Shown piece after piece: positions 8,229 to 15,504 of a DNA stretch of 43,557 nucleotides. The DNA lies in contig DASXBA010000084.1 of NCBI GenBank assembly GCA_036406475.1, positions 1 through 43,557 of the forward strand. Direction: 5' to 3'. Position 1 is the stretch's first letter. Every line of letters begins with the position of its first letter. The position numbers were made by a program, and so were the translations under genes. The notes below the pieces were generated by a model. That model had not been told where the DNA came from. It ran no database searches and was given only the letters and a program-made list of their open reading frames with translations. Origin of the DNA: DASXBA01 sp036406475. GTDB lineage: Bacteria > Actinomycetota > Thermoleophilia > Solirubrobacterales > Thermoleophilaceae.

Positions 8229-8791
8229 TGAAGCGCTCCCTGAGGACCAGGCGAGAACAGCTTGCGCACTCGTCCCTGCACCGGACAGTGATTGCGGCGG
8301 CTCGTGGCGAGCTGCGCGCCGATCGGCTCGGTCACGTTCTTGAGCCAGTGGAGGCGACGGTCCCCGAGGGCGGCGCCCTTGAGCCGGCCGGCCGCCTGCG
8401 CGGTCGCCTCGCCGACGAGCACCTCGCCGCCCCCCGCGGCCGCGCACAGCCGGGCCGCCACGTTCACGGTGGTGCCGTACCAGTCACCCGCGCGCGTGAC
8501 GGCGGGCCCGGTGTAGATGCCGACGCGCACGGACGGGAACCCCTCCACCGCCTCGAGGGTCTCGACGATCCGGAGGCCGAGCCTGACCGCGGCGGCGGCG
8601 TCGTCGCAGCGCAGCATCAGGGCGTCGCCGATCGCCTTGATCTCCTCGGCGCCGTGGTCCCCGAGCAGCGGGCGGACGCGGTCGTAGAACTCGAGCGCGA
8701 CGTCGGCTGCGCGGTCGTCGCCATGCGATGCGGCGAGCGCCGTGAAGCCCACCAGGTCCGTGAAGAGGAACGTGTGCCGCGACCCCGCCAT
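8225..8791 (-). CDS. Class III adenylate/guanylate cyclase catalytic-domain protein
   Basis: A 188-residue stand-alone cyclase domain. Catalytic elements are intact: metal-binding Asp12 in FTDLVGFT and Asp56 in IKAIGDALM, purine-selecting Lys52 and Asp103 (the Lys/Asp pair typical of adenylate cyclases), and transition-state residues Asn110 and Arg114 in VNVAARL. The product is therefore probably cAMP. No receiver, HAMP or membrane segment is attached. It is the first gene of a coupled cyclase-P450-TetR operon (GTGA overlap) and diverges from the flavin oxidase at 8840. The ATG at 8791 lies five bases from the first of two palindromes, so a bound repressor would block its promoter. Confidence 0.9.
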   Translation of the reverse strand: MAGSRHTFLFTDLVGFTALAASHGDDRAADVALEFYDRVRPLLGDHGAEEIKAIGDALMLRCDDAAAAVRLGLRIVETLEAVEGFPSVRVGIYTGPAVTRAGDWYGTTVNVAARLCAAAGGGEVLVGEATAQAAGRLKGAALGDRRLHWLKNVTEPIGAQLATSRRNHCPVQGRVRKLFSPGPQGALQ

Positions 8792-8795
8792 TCGG

Positions 8796-8827
8796 ATACC
8801 GCACGGTATCTGAATACTGTGTGGTAT
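8796..8827. promoter_or_regulatory. Two tandem 14-bp palindromes, probable TetR operator
   Basis: ATACCGCACGGTAT (8796-8809) and ATACTGTGTGGTAT (8814-8827) are two imperfect palindromes with identical ATAC...GGTAT ends, 18 bp apart start to start. They fill the gap between the divergent starts of the cyclase (8791, minus) and the FAD oxidase (8840, plus). The first has arms ATACC/GGTAT. Size, symmetry and place fit a TetR-type operator, most simply for the TetR gene of the cyclase operon. Confidence 0.65.
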
Positions 8828-8839
8828 GCAAGGGCCTTG

Positions 8840-10414
8840 ATGAGGAGGCTCAAGCACTGGGGCTGGGGCTACGAGGACCAGCAGCCGCCGCCCGAGCAGG
8901 TCGACGAGGCCGCCGCGGGCATGCGCGGCTACCTCGGCTTCGGCGCCGAGGACGTGGAGCGCCCGGTCGAGCTCGGCGACATCGAGCTGCCGCCGCCCCG
9001 ACTCTCGCCGCCCGGCTCGCTCGAGGAGATCTGCAGCAGCGAGACCTACGAGCGCGCGGCGCACGCCTACGGGAAGTCGTACCGCGACCTGGTGCGCGCC
9101 TTCCGCGGCCAGTTCGACCAGCCGCCGGACGTGGTGGCGCGGCCGCGGGACGAGGCCGAGGTCACGGCCGTGCTCGACTGGTGTGGAGAGGCCGGGGCGG
9201 CGGCCATCCCGTTTGGGGGCGGGACGAGTGTCGTCGGAGGGGTGGAGCCGGCTTTCGACAGGCCCGCGGTGACCATCGACCTGAAGGCGCTCGACCGGGT
9301 GCTCGAGGTCGACCCCGTGTCGCGGGCGGCCCGGATCCAGGCCGGCGCCACGGGCCCTCGGCTCGAGGAGCAGCTGCGCGAGCACGACCTGACGCTGCGC
9401 CACTTCCCGCAGTCCTTCGAGTACTCCACGCTCGGCGGCTGGATCGCCACACGGGCGGGCGGCCACTTCGCCACGCTCTACACGCACGTCGACGACCTGG
9501 TCGAGTCGGCGAGGGCGATCACCCCGGCGGGCGAGTGGGAGAGCCGGCGGCTGCCGGGCTCCGGGGCGGGGCCGAGCCCCGACCGGCTCCTGATCGGCTC
9601 CGAGGGTGTGCTGGGCGTGATCACGGAAGCCTGGATGCGGGTGCGTGAGCGGCCGCGCTTCAGAGTGTCCGCCGGCGTCCTCTTCGAGACCTTCGAGCAC
9701 GGCGCGGGGGCCGTCCGGGAGCTGTCCCAGTCCGGGCTGTACCCCTCCAACTGCCGGCTGCTCGATGGGGAGGAGGCGGCGCTGACCGGAGCCGCGCCCG
9801 ACGGCAAGGCCCTGCTCGTGCTCGGCTTCGAGTCGGCCGACCATCCGCTCGACGCCTGGATGGGTCGCGCCGCCGAGCTCTGCCGCGACCACAAGGGGGA
9901 GCTGCCCGACGAGCCCAGGGCAGGGGAGCGCGGCAGCGCCGAGAGCGCCTGGCGCGATGCCTTTTTCCAGGCGCCCTACCTGCGCGACACGCTCTTCGCG
10001 GCGGGGATCCTCAGCGAGACGTTCGAGACCGCGATCACCTGGGACCGTTTCGACGACTTCGTCGCCGACGTGCGTGAGCGCGCCGGGGCGGCGCTACGGG
10101 AGGTCTGCGGGGCCGGCACGCTCACGTGCCGGCTGACACACGTCTATCCCGACGGCGCCGCTCCCTATTTCACGCTGCTGGCGCCCGTGCGCCGGGGCTC
10201 CGAGCTCGAGCAGTGGGGCGATGTGAAGCGGGCGGCGTCCGAGGCGGTGCTCGGCGCGGGCGGGACGATCACGCATCACCACGCGGTCGGGCGCGACCAC
10301 CGGCCCTGGTACGACCGCCAGCGGCCGGACCCGTTCGCCGCGGCGCTGCGGGCGGGCAAGGCGGCCGTCGATCCCCTCGCGATCCTCAATCCCGGCGTTC
10401 TGCTCGACCCCTGA
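8840..10414 (+). CDS. FAD-binding oxidoreductase, alkyl-DHAP synthase-like (VAO/PCMH fold)
   Basis: A 524-residue flavoprotein. The FAD-binding domain covers about 90-280, with PFGGGTSVVGG, the segment GWIATRAGGHFATLYTH and RLLIGSEGVLGVITEA, all typical of the alkyldihydroxyacetonephosphate synthase/glycolate-oxidase group. The N-terminal segment (MRRLKHWGWGYED) is also like bacterial ADPS-type proteins. The C-terminal HHHAVGRDH supplies the His cluster seen in ADPS active sites. Bacterial members often act on lactate-like or ether-lipid substrates; the actual reaction is not known. ATG 8840 has AAGGG five bases upstream. The gene shares the double operator with the divergent cyclase-P450-TetR operon. 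Its end overlaps a small antisense ORF by 29 bases. Confidence 0.88.
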   Translation: MRRLKHWGWGYEDQQPPPEQVDEAAAGMRGYLGFGAEDVERPVELGDIELPPPRLSPPGSLEEICSSETYERAAHAYGKSYRDLVRAFRGQFDQPPDVVARPRDEAEVTAVLDWCGEAGAAAIPFGGGTSVVGGVEPAFDRPAVTIDLKALDRVLEVDPVSRAARIQAGATGPRLEEQLREHDLTLRHFPQSFEYSTLGGWIATRAGGHFATLYTHVDDLVESARAITPAGEWESRRLPGSGAGPSPDRLLIGSEGVLGVITEAWMRVRERPRFRVSAGVLFETFEHGAGAVRELSQSGLYPSNCRLLDGEEAALTGAAPDGKALLVLGFESADHPLDAWMGRAAELCRDHKGELPDEPRAGERGSAESAWRDAFFQAPYLRDTLFAAGILSETFETAITWDRFDDFVADVRERAGAALREVCGAGTLTCRLTHVYPDGAAPYFTLLAPVRRGSELEQWGDVKRAASEAVLGAGGTITHHHAVGRDHRPWYDRQRPDPFAAALRAGKAAVDPLAILNPGVLLDP

Positions 10415-10565
10415 GCAGGGCCTTGGCGATCTCCTCCGGGGACACCTGGTAGCGCTTCTCGGCGATCGCCTTCGCGAGCTCGCGCCGCCGCTCCTGGCTC
10501 GGCGGCGGGCCCGGTCGGGCGCGGCCGCCGCCGGCCGCGCGAAAAAGCTCAGAGACAAAGTCCAT
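10386..10565 (-). CDS. Small FlgM-like protein (59 aa)
   Basis: A 59-residue protein whose C-terminal half, ERRRELAKAIAEKRYQVSPE followed by EIAKALL, matches the pattern of the anti-sigma-28 factor FlgM ('I..AI..G.Y.VD...IA..LL'). The N-terminal half is Gly/Pro/Arg-rich and probably disordered. ATG 10565 has GGGG four bases upstream. Its last 29 bases overlap the end of the plus-strand flavin oxidase gene. No flagellar genes are in the window, so the partner is unknown. It could be a general small anti-sigma or regulatory protein, and a chance ORF is not excluded. Confidence 0.5.
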   Translation of the reverse strand: MDFVSELFRAAGGGRARPGPPPSQERRRELAKAIAEKRYQVSPEEIAKALLRGRAERRD

Positions 10566-10607
10566 CGGCCCCGCTGGGAAGATTGCTGGCAATGACCAAC
10601 GGTACCG

Positions 10608-11606
10608 ATGAGCGACCCTAGGCGGCGGCGGGAGCTGGCGCGGGCGGACCGCGTCCTGCCCGGGCTCTGGCGCCTGCGGCTGCCGCTGCCGTGGCCCGGC
10701 GTCCCCCACGTGAACGCATGGGCGATCGCGGCTGGCAGCGGGGTCGTCCTCGTCGACACGGGACTGGCGGAGCCGGGCGGGATGCGCCAGCTCGAGCACG
10801 CCCTGGACGAGGCGGGCCTGAGCCTCGAGCACGTGCGGCTCCTCGTCTGCACGCACGCCCACTCCGACCACTACGGCCTGGCGGGGCCGATCATCCATGC
10901 GGCCGGCTGCGAGCTCTGGATGCACCCGAACCACGCGCACATGACGCGCGCGGCAGCCGATCCCGAGCGGATGCTGGCACAGCGGATCGAGGTGGCCCGG
11001 CAGAGCGGCGTGCCCGCCGACGCGCTCGCTCGCTACGAGTCCGCCCGGCGCGACCAGGGGATCGGCGTGGCCGAGGTGGTGCTGCCCGACCGCGACCTGC
11101 TGCCGGGAGTGGAGGTCGACACAGACCTCGGCACCTGGCAGGTCTACGAGACGCCCGGCCACGCCCCCTCGCACGTGGTGCTGCACCAACCGGAGCGCGG
11201 GCTGCTCCTCTCCGGCGATCACCTGCTCGGCCGCGTCTCCCTCTACTACGACTACGGCTACACGCCCGACCCGGCCGGGGAGTTCCTCAGCAGCCTCGAC
11301 GCGGTCGACGAGCTCGACATCGAACTCGTCCTCGCCGGTCACGGCCGTCCGGTGCGCGACGCCCACGGGCTCATCGCCGCCAACCGGCGCGAGGTGGCCG
11401 CGCGGATGGGGCGCGTGCGCGACGCCCTCGGCGAGGGCCCGCTGACCCCGTACGAGATCGTGCCGAAGCTGCTGGGCGAGGAGGCCCCGAGCCAGATGAT
11501 GGTGAGCTGGGGCCTGTCCGAGGTGCTCTGCTACCTGCGGCACCTCGAGCTGTCGGGCCAGGCGACCAAGGTGGAGGGCGCCGAGCCCGAGCAGTGGGCC
11601 GCTTGA
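10608..11606 (+). CDS. MBL-fold metallo-hydrolase
   Basis: A 332-residue metallo-beta-lactamase-fold enzyme of the glyoxalase-II/RNase Z-like group. It carries the zinc motif THAHSDH (His83, His85, Asp87, His88), a further metal His in ETPGHAPSH, the bridging Asp in LLSGDHLL and a late His in LAGHGRP. A C-terminal helical domain (about 245-320, with TPYEIVPKLLG) resembles the winged-helix tail of LACTB2-like members. It probably hydrolyses a thioester, ester or lactone in the cytoplasm; the substrate is unknown. It starts at ATG 10608, divergent from the small FlgM-like gene, and is followed 22 bases later by the GGDEF-EAL gene. Confidence 0.9.
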   Translation: MSDPRRRRELARADRVLPGLWRLRLPLPWPGVPHVNAWAIAAGSGVVLVDTGLAEPGGMRQLEHALDEAGLSLEHVRLLVCTHAHSDHYGLAGPIIHAAGCELWMHPNHAHMTRAAADPERMLAQRIEVARQSGVPADALARYESARRDQGIGVAEVVLPDRDLLPGVEVDTDLGTWQVYETPGHAPSHVVLHQPERGLLLSGDHLLGRVSLYYDYGYTPDPAGEFLSSLDAVDELDIELVLAGHGRPVRDAHGLIAANRREVAARMGRVRDALGEGPLTPYEIVPKLLGEEAPSQMMVSWGLSEVLCYLRHLELSGQATKVEGAEPEQWAA

Positions 11607-11628
11607 CCTTTCCCCCAGACGGGGTACG

Positions 11629-13080
11629 GTGGGCGCGGACCGGATGTCCTGGATTCTCATAGTCACGGTTGACGCTCTCGTGGTGGGGGCGGTGTGCGCG
11701 GTTGCCTGGTCGAAGATCCGCCGCCGGCCGACCGAGCAGGAGCAGCTCGAGCAGCACTTCGAGCACCAGCTGCTCCACGACGACCTCACGAAGCTGCCCA
11801 ATCGCACGCTCTTTCGCGACCGGCTCGAGCGCGCCCTGGCCCGCAGTGTCCGCCGGCGCCAGTCGTGCGCCGTCCTGTCCGTGGACATCGACCGCTTCGC
11901 GCTCGTCAACGACAGCCTCGGCCCGGCGGTGGGCGACCGGCTGCTGCGCGAGGCGGGTGCGCGGCTCGACACCTGCCTGCGCCCGGAGGACAGCGTGGCC
12001 CGCACCGGCGGCGACGAGTTCATGGTCCTACTCGAGACCGTCCGCAACACCGCCGAGGCCACGGCGGTGGCCGAGCGCCTGACCGAGGCCCTGGCCCCGG
12101 CGTTCGAGGTCGACGGCAACGAGCTCTACCTGAGCGCCAGCATCGGCATCGCCATCGGCCGCGGCGGCCGCGACCGCGCCGAGGACGTCCTCCAGAACGC
12201 CGACGTCGCGGTCCATCGCGCCAAGGAGGCCGGTCGCGCGCGCACGGAGATGTTCCGCCAGGAGATGAACCCGCATCCCACGGAGCGGCTCGGCCTCGAG
12301 ACCGACCTGCGCCGCTCGGTCGAGCGGATGGAGTTCACGATCGAGTACCAGCCGATGGTCCACCTCGCCGACGGGCGGGTGATCGGCTACGAAGCGCTGC
12401 TCCGCTGGCAGCACCCGAAGCGGGGGCTGGTCGATCCGCTCGAGTTCATTCCCGTCGCGGAGGAGACCGGCCTGATCCTGCCGCTGGGGCGCTGGGTGCT
12501 CAAGACGGCCTGCGAGCAGGCCGCCGCCTGGTCGGAGCTGGGCGACGCCGCGCTCTGCGTGAACCTCTCCTCACGCCAGCTCCAGCAGTCGCGGCTGCGC
12601 CTGGTGGACGAGGTGAACGCCGCCTACGCCGGCGCCGGCCTCGAGCCCGCCAGGCTCTGCGTGGAGTTCACCGAGGAGGCGGTGATGGGCGAGGTGGACG
12701 AGGCGATCCCGGCCATGGAGGACCTCAGCCGCCGCGGCGTCGAGATCGTGCTCGACGACTTCGGCACCGGCTACTCCTCGCTCAACCACCTGCGCAAGTT
12801 CCCGATCGACAGGGTCAAGATCGACCGCTCCTTCGTCCGCGAGCTGACCGAGAGCGAGGAGGGCGAGGCGATCGTCCACGCGCTGATCGACGTCTGTCAC
12901 GCGCTGCACGCAGAGGTGATCGCCGTCGGCATCGAGAGCCCGGAGCAGGCGTCGCGCCTGCGCGACCTCGGCTGCGACCTCGGCCAGGGCGACCACTTCT
13001 CGCCTCCGCTGCCGCCGGACGAGATAGGCAAGCTGCTCGGCAGCGGCACGCCGCTGCTCGGCGCGAACTCGAGCGCCTAG
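11629..13080 (+). CDS. GGDEF-EAL protein (c-di-GMP synthesis/degradation)
   Basis: A 483-residue bifunctional c-di-GMP protein. One N-terminal membrane helix (about 7-27) is followed directly by a GGDEF domain (about 50-205, intact signature RTGGDEF) and an EAL domain (about 225-475). The EAL part keeps the metal and catalytic residues in YEALLRW, NLSSRQL, EFTEEA, DDFGTGYSSL and KIDRSF. However, the usual AEGVET motif reads AVGIES, and the QGY.F motif reads QGDHFS, so phosphodiesterase activity may be altered. No sensory domain is present. GTG 11629 (GGGG four bases upstream) is listed; ATG 11644 is an equally good start. Its stop shares CTAG with the opposing gene. Confidence 0.92.
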   Translation: MGADRMSWILIVTVDALVVGAVCAVAWSKIRRRPTEQEQLEQHFEHQLLHDDLTKLPNRTLFRDRLERALARSVRRRQSCAVLSVDIDRFALVNDSLGPAVGDRLLREAGARLDTCLRPEDSVARTGGDEFMVLLETVRNTAEATAVAERLTEALAPAFEVDGNELYLSASIGIAIGRGGRDRAEDVLQNADVAVHRAKEAGRARTEMFRQEMNPHPTERLGLETDLRRSVERMEFTIEYQPMVHLADGRVIGYEALLRWQHPKRGLVDPLEFIPVAEETGLILPLGRWVLKTACEQAAAWSELGDAALCVNLSSRQLQQSRLRLVDEVNAAYAGAGLEPARLCVEFTEEAVMGEVDEAIPAMEDLSRRGVEIVLDDFGTGYSSLNHLRKFPIDRVKIDRSFVRELTESEEGEAIVHALIDVCHALHAEVIAVGIESPEQASRLRDLGCDLGQGDHFSPPLPPDEIGKLLGSGTPLLGANSSA

Positions 13081-13769
13081 CGAAGCTCCGCCAGCGGGAC
13101 GCGCAGCAGGCTCAGGCCGCTGTGCGGGCTGCGGAGCTGCGGCACGGCACGGGCGACGTCGACGTAGCGGTAGCGCCGGTAGCCGGCGGGCAGCGCGAGG
13201 TCCGTCTGGATGGTGGTGTCGGCGGTGGCGTAGAGGAGGCGGGCGTCGCTCGGCGAGTTGTAGAGCCAGACCGCGTAGCCGCCGGCGTTGGGGGTGAGGA
13301 AGTCGTGGAGCCTGAGCCGCAGCCGGCCGCCCGCGAGCTGTGCCGTGCCGCGGCCGTGCGTCTGGTTCAGGACCTGCATCGTCCGCACCGGGCCGTTTGC
13401 CGGTGCGGCCGGCTTTGAGCTGCCGGCCGGCTGCGACGAGCCCGACTTGGGAGCGGCCGCCGCCGGCTTGCCCTTGTCCGAGCTGTCGTTGCCGCTCGCG
13501 AGCACGATGGCCACGATCGCGGCCACGACCAGGCCGCCGACGCCCGCCGCGATCCAGCGTCCCCGGCCGCCGCCGTGCTCGCGTGCCGGCTCGGGCAAGC
13601 CGTCGCCGACGACGCCCATCTCGAGGTTCAGCCGCTGCTGCGCGCGGCGGCGGCGCTCGGCCACCTCCTCCTGATCGAGGCGCAGGAGGTCGGCAAGATC
13701 GGCGTCGCTCATGCGGCGCTGCGACGAGAGCTCGAGCAGCGCGCGCGTCTCGTCGTCGAGGCGGGCCAT
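13077..13769 (-). CDS. Single-pass membrane protein with anti-sigma-like layout
   Basis: A 230-residue protein. The cytoplasmic N-terminus (about 1-65) contains a helix-turn-helix-like stretch, MSDADLADLLRLDQEEVAER. One membrane helix follows (about 75-95, IAAGVGGLVVAAIVAIVLA), then a Ser/Pro/Ala-rich linker and an extracellular beta-rich domain (about 130-230) with GGYAVWLYNSPSDARLL. The external domain resembles the C-terminal part of RskA-like anti-sigma factors and related actinobacterial proteins. No sigma factor lies beside it, so anti-sigma function is a guess. ATG 13769 is preceded by GAAGAGG at close spacing; GTG 13799 is an alternative. The stop overlaps that of the GGDEF-EAL gene in CTAG. 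Confidence 0.72.
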   Translation of the reverse strand: MARLDDETRALLELSSQRRMSDADLADLLRLDQEEVAERRRRAQQRLNLEMGVVGDGLPEPAREHGGGRGRWIAAGVGGLVVAAIVAIVLASGNDSSDKGKPAAAAPKSGSSQPAGSSKPAAPANGPVRTMQVLNQTHGRGTAQLAGGRLRLRLHDFLTPNAGGYAVWLYNSPSDARLLYATADTTIQTDLALPAGYRRYRYVDVARAVPQLRSPHSGLSLLRVPLAELR

Positions 13770-13843
13770 GGCCTCTTCAACCTGATTGCTCGGGTTCACC
13801 CACACCGAGCCTAGCGCCCCCGCAGGAGCGATTCGGGCCGATT

Positions 13844-14740
13844 TCAGACAGCGGCGGGCGCGCGCGTCCAGGGATGGGCCGCGCGCAGGGCCGCCAGGAT
13901 CGCCCGCGTTGCGGGCGAGCGGTTCAGGGTGTAGAAGTGGATTCCGGGCGCGCCGCGCGCCAGGAGATCGGAGCATTGGAGAGCCGCGTAAGCGACTCCC
14001 AGCTCGGCAACCGCTTCCGGGTCGGCGGCGCGCTCGCTCAACTCGCGCTCCATCTCCGCGGGGATCGACGCCTCGCAGAGCTCGGTGATCGTTTTGATCT
14101 GCTTGTACTGGGTGAACGGCATGATCCCGGGGATGATCGGCACCGAGATGCCGGCCGCACGGACCTCGTCGACGAAGTCGAAGTAGAGCTCGTTGTCGTA
14201 GAAGAGCTGGGTGATCAGGAAGCTGGCGCCGGCGTCGACCTTGCGCCGGGCGAACTCCAGGTCCTGCTCCAGGTTCTCGGCCTCGGGATGCACCTCGGGA
14301 AAGCACGCCGCCCCGATGCAGAAGTCGAACTGGTCACGGACGGTCTCGATCAGCTCGACCGAGTGGTGCAGGCCCTCCGGATGCGGCCGCCACTCGTCCT
14401 CACCCCGGGGCGGGTCGCCGCGCAGCGCGAGGATGTTCTCGATCCCCGCCTCGCGGAGCTCGCCGAGGATCTCGACGATCCGGTTCGTCGGCTCGCCCAC
14501 GCAGGAGAGGTGGGCCATCGCCTCGATGCCCAGGTCCTGCTTGATCCACTTGGTGATCTCCACCGTGCGGTCGCGCGTGGAGCCGCCCGCGCCGTAGGTG
14601 ACCGACACGTAGTGCGGGTGGTCGTCCTTGAGGACGGAGAGCGTGTTCTCGAGCGTGGCCTGTCCCTCGTCGGTCTTCGGCGGGAAGAACTCGAACGAGA
14701 AGACGGGCCGGCGCTCCTCGAGGATCTTGTCGATTCTCAT
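13844..14740 (-). CDS. metF: 5,10-methylenetetrahydrofolate reductase
   Basis: A 298-residue FAD enzyme that reduces 5,10-methylene-THF to 5-methyl-THF for methionine synthesis. The family signatures are in order: FSFEFFPPKT near the N-terminus, SVTYGAGGSTRDRT, HLSCVG, ILALRGDPP, FLITQLFYDN, and IHFYTLNRS near the C-terminus. Length agrees with bacterial MetF. It starts at ATG 14740. The gap to the upstream HxlR gene is only 26 bases, so the two may be co-transcribed. There are no other methionine genes in the window. Confidence 0.97.
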   Translation of the reverse strand: MRIDKILEERRPVFSFEFFPPKTDEGQATLENTLSVLKDDHPHYVSVTYGAGGSTRDRTVEITKWIKQDLGIEAMAHLSCVGEPTNRIVEILGELREAGIENILALRGDPPRGEDEWRPHPEGLHHSVELIETVRDQFDFCIGAACFPEVHPEAENLEQDLEFARRKVDAGASFLITQLFYDNELYFDFVDEVRAAGISVPIIPGIMPFTQYKQIKTITELCEASIPAEMERELSERAADPEAVAELGVAYAALQCSDLLARGAPGIHFYTLNRSPATRAILAALRAAHPWTRAPAAV

Positions 14741-14766
14741 GAGCCGGACAGGGTACAGCCGCGCCG

Positions 14767-15426
14767 CTAGCTCGCGAGCGGGGTTCTCGCGAGGATGGCG
14801 AACGCGTTCTGCAGCGCCTCCTGCGGGCCGTCGATCGTGATCCGCCCCTTGCTCAGCCCTTCGAGCGCGTCGAGCTCGCCCGAGAAGAGTTCCCGCATGG
14901 TCTCGGTGCTCATCGTGATGACGAGGTCGCGCCGCTCGGCCTCGCCCGCGCGCGGCTCAACGCTCCCGTCGTCCACGCGGATGTGGAAGGTCTCGTCGTC
15001 GATGCGGAACTCGTAGACCTCGCGCACGTCTCGAGCCGCCTGCGTGTCCGCCATGTAGCTCAGCGGGAACATCATCCAGGCGGCGCGGAAGAGGACGCGG
15101 CGCGGCGGTGTTGACAGCCGTTCGATGCCCCACCGGCCCAGCTCCGACAGCGCGGGTCCAAGCGCTCTCCCATCGTCCGTCAGCTCGTAGACCCACGACG
15201 CGGCCGGGGGAGGGAGCTCGCGGCGTCGCAGCAGCCCCTGTGCCTCGAGGTCGCGCAGGCGGGCGGCCAGCAGGTTCCGGCCGATGCCCGCCAGGCCCGG
15301 CAGCAGGTCCGTGAACCGCTTCGGGCCGAGCATCAGCTCGCGCACGACCAGCAAGGTCCAGCGCTCGCCCACCACGTCGAGCGTTCTGGCCAGGGAGCAG
15401 TACTGCTCGTAGCTGCGTCGTGCCAC
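14767..15426 (-). CDS. HxlR-family transcriptional regulator with C-terminal SCP2-like domain
   Basis: A 219-residue regulator. The N-terminal winged helix (about 1-100) has the HxlR order: an early Cys (YEQYCSLARTLDVVGERWTL), RELMLGPKRFTDLL, then IGRNLLAARLRDLE as recognition helix and a wing. The C-terminal 90 residues (FHIRVDDG, LVITMSTETMRELFSG, GRITIDG) resemble an SCP2 sterol/lipid-binding domain, which suggests a lipid-like effector. GTG 15426 is preferred because the HxlR fold begins there; the frame runs to a TTG at 15459 inside the promoter region. It diverges from the secreted-protein gene at 15505 and probably controls it and itself. Confidence 0.88.
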   Translation of the reverse strand: MARRSYEQYCSLARTLDVVGERWTLLVVRELMLGPKRFTDLLPGLAGIGRNLLAARLRDLEAQGLLRRRELPPPAASWVYELTDDGRALGPALSELGRWGIERLSTPPRRVLFRAAWMMFPLSYMADTQAARDVREVYEFRIDDETFHIRVDDGSVEPRAGEAERRDLVITMSTETMRELFSGELDALEGLSKGRITIDGPQEALQNAFAILARTPLAS

Positions 15427-15448
15427 GAAATGAGCGTACAGACGGTGG

Positions 15449-15478
15449 TTGACATTCAAATACTGCCTGGTTTAGTTT
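15449..15478 (+). promoter_or_regulatory. Promoter with HxlR-type operator in the spacer
   Basis: TTGACA (15449-15454) and TAGTTT (15473-15478) are separated by 18 bases, giving a sigma-70-like promoter for the plus-strand gene at 15505. The spacer and -10 contain TACT...AGT (ACT 15462-15464, nine bases, AGT 15474-15476), the symmetry known for HxlR/YodB-type operators. A repressor bound here would block both this promoter and the divergent HxlR gene. Confidence 0.5.
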
Positions 15479-15504
15479 TCGCTACTACCGGATACGGAGG
15501 GCTC

